The translations under genes were made by a program, and so were the position numbers. From Candidatus Bathyarchaeota archaeon (lineage in GTDB: Archaea > Thermoproteota > Bathyarchaeia > 40CM-2-53-6), in NCBI GenBank assembly GCA_005882905.1, contig VBBG01000192.1:1-5528 (forward strand): 5,528 nucleotides of DNA. The letters are read 5' to 3'. Under the pieces are notes generated by a model. That model had not been told where the DNA came from. It was given only the letters and a program-made list of their open reading frames with translations, and did no database searches. Each line of letters starts with the position of its first letter. Position 1 is the stretch's first letter. Shown here piece after piece: positions 5,443 through 5,528 of the stretch.

Positions 5443-5528
5443 TCACTCTTTTTCTGGTTGGCCGGTTGGGCGCTCAATTGTGCAACATCCGGGTCCGCAG
5501 CATCCGCAGCAGCAACAGCTCAAATACT
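5443..5528 (-). CDS. C-terminal end of a gene ending in an extreme cysteine cluster (5' end outside the window)
   Basis: The minus-strand frame is open from the right edge to TGA at 5445-5443 and encodes 27 residues: YLSCCCCGCCGPGCC followed by a polar tail, TIERPTGQPEKE. Eight of twelve residues are Cys, all in TGC/TGT codons interrupted only by Gly and Pro, and the tail is a normal hydrophilic C-terminus. A cytosolic metal-binding tail or a juxtamembrane Cys cluster is possible; I cannot name a family because only the end is in view. Other frames over the same DNA give Gln/His-rich, Leu/Arg-rich or Ala-rich low-complexity readings, partly because the DNA carries a tandem 9-mer. The call is therefore tentative. 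Confidence 0.4.
   Translation of the reverse strand, partial: YLSCCCCGCCGPGCCTIERPTGQPEKE
5494..5511. repeat. Perfect tandem duplication of a 9-mer
   Basis: TCCGCAGCA occurs twice in a row on the plus strand (TGCTGCGGA on the minus strand). In the cysteine-rich frame each unit encodes Cys-Cys-Gly, so the repeat builds part of the cysteine cluster. The unit length is a multiple of three, which allows copy-number change without a frameshift. Confidence 0.7.

Noticed and set aside
5398..5528. Plus-strand open frame starting MGKDGLEKTIALLLAV and ending in a His/Pro/Gln-rich run at the right edge
   Set aside because: No promoter or ribosome site, and the low-complexity end comes from the tandem 9-mer; the minus-strand cysteine reading with its polar tail is somewhat more convincing, though the choice is not certain.

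Overview
The window looks like an accessory stretch of an archaeal chromosome. The evidence is indirect. A TATA-like TTTAATT lies about 30 nt upstream of the ATG of the secreted-protein gene, the spacing expected of a leaderless or near-leaderless archaeal transcript. The aldo/keto reductase gene has a similar CTTAAAC box with a very short predicted leader. Several small multi-span membrane proteins have no family I can name. Base composition is near 50% GC. No rRNA, tRNA, CRISPR array, transposase or phage gene is visible, so lineage cannot be fixed; a Thaumarchaeota/Bathyarchaeota-type soil or sediment archaeon is only a guess.

Layout, left to right. (1) The 3' end of a gene for an acidic protein with a C-terminal membrane hairpin (+, open to the left edge). 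(2) Convergent to it, a four-helix small membrane protein (-) with a good Shine-Dalgarno. (3) Divergent from that, a class I SAM-dependent methyltransferase (+). It is cut by an in-frame TAG, and the same frame then continues for 40 convincing codons. (4) A strong hairpin downstream of it. (5) A protein of unknown family with a HELSEL metal-site-like motif (+). (6) A complete aldo/keto reductase (-) overlapping the preceding gene tail-to-tail by 7 bp. (7) Divergent from it, a small exported four-cysteine protein (+). (8) A membrane-protein pseudogene (-) whose plausible coding sequence hops between three frames. (9) At the right edge, the C-terminus of a minus-strand gene ending in an extreme cysteine cluster (8 Cys in 12 residues).

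I see no operon. Every adjacent pair is convergent, divergent or separated by more than 100 bp, except the pair on + at 1188-3037, which is separated by the hairpin. No shared pathway can be argued. The confident enzyme calls are the aldo/keto reductase (catalytic tetrad intact) and the methyltransferase (SAM motifs intact).

The most notable pattern is amber codons. TAG interrupts the methyltransferase, ends gene 1 in front of a further 37 open codons, and twice breaks the pieces of the right-hand pseudogene. The intact genes end in TGA or TAA. Gene decay explains this most simply, especially as the pseudogene also has frameshifts. TAG decoding (for example as pyrrolysine, known in some archaea) is a testable alternative.
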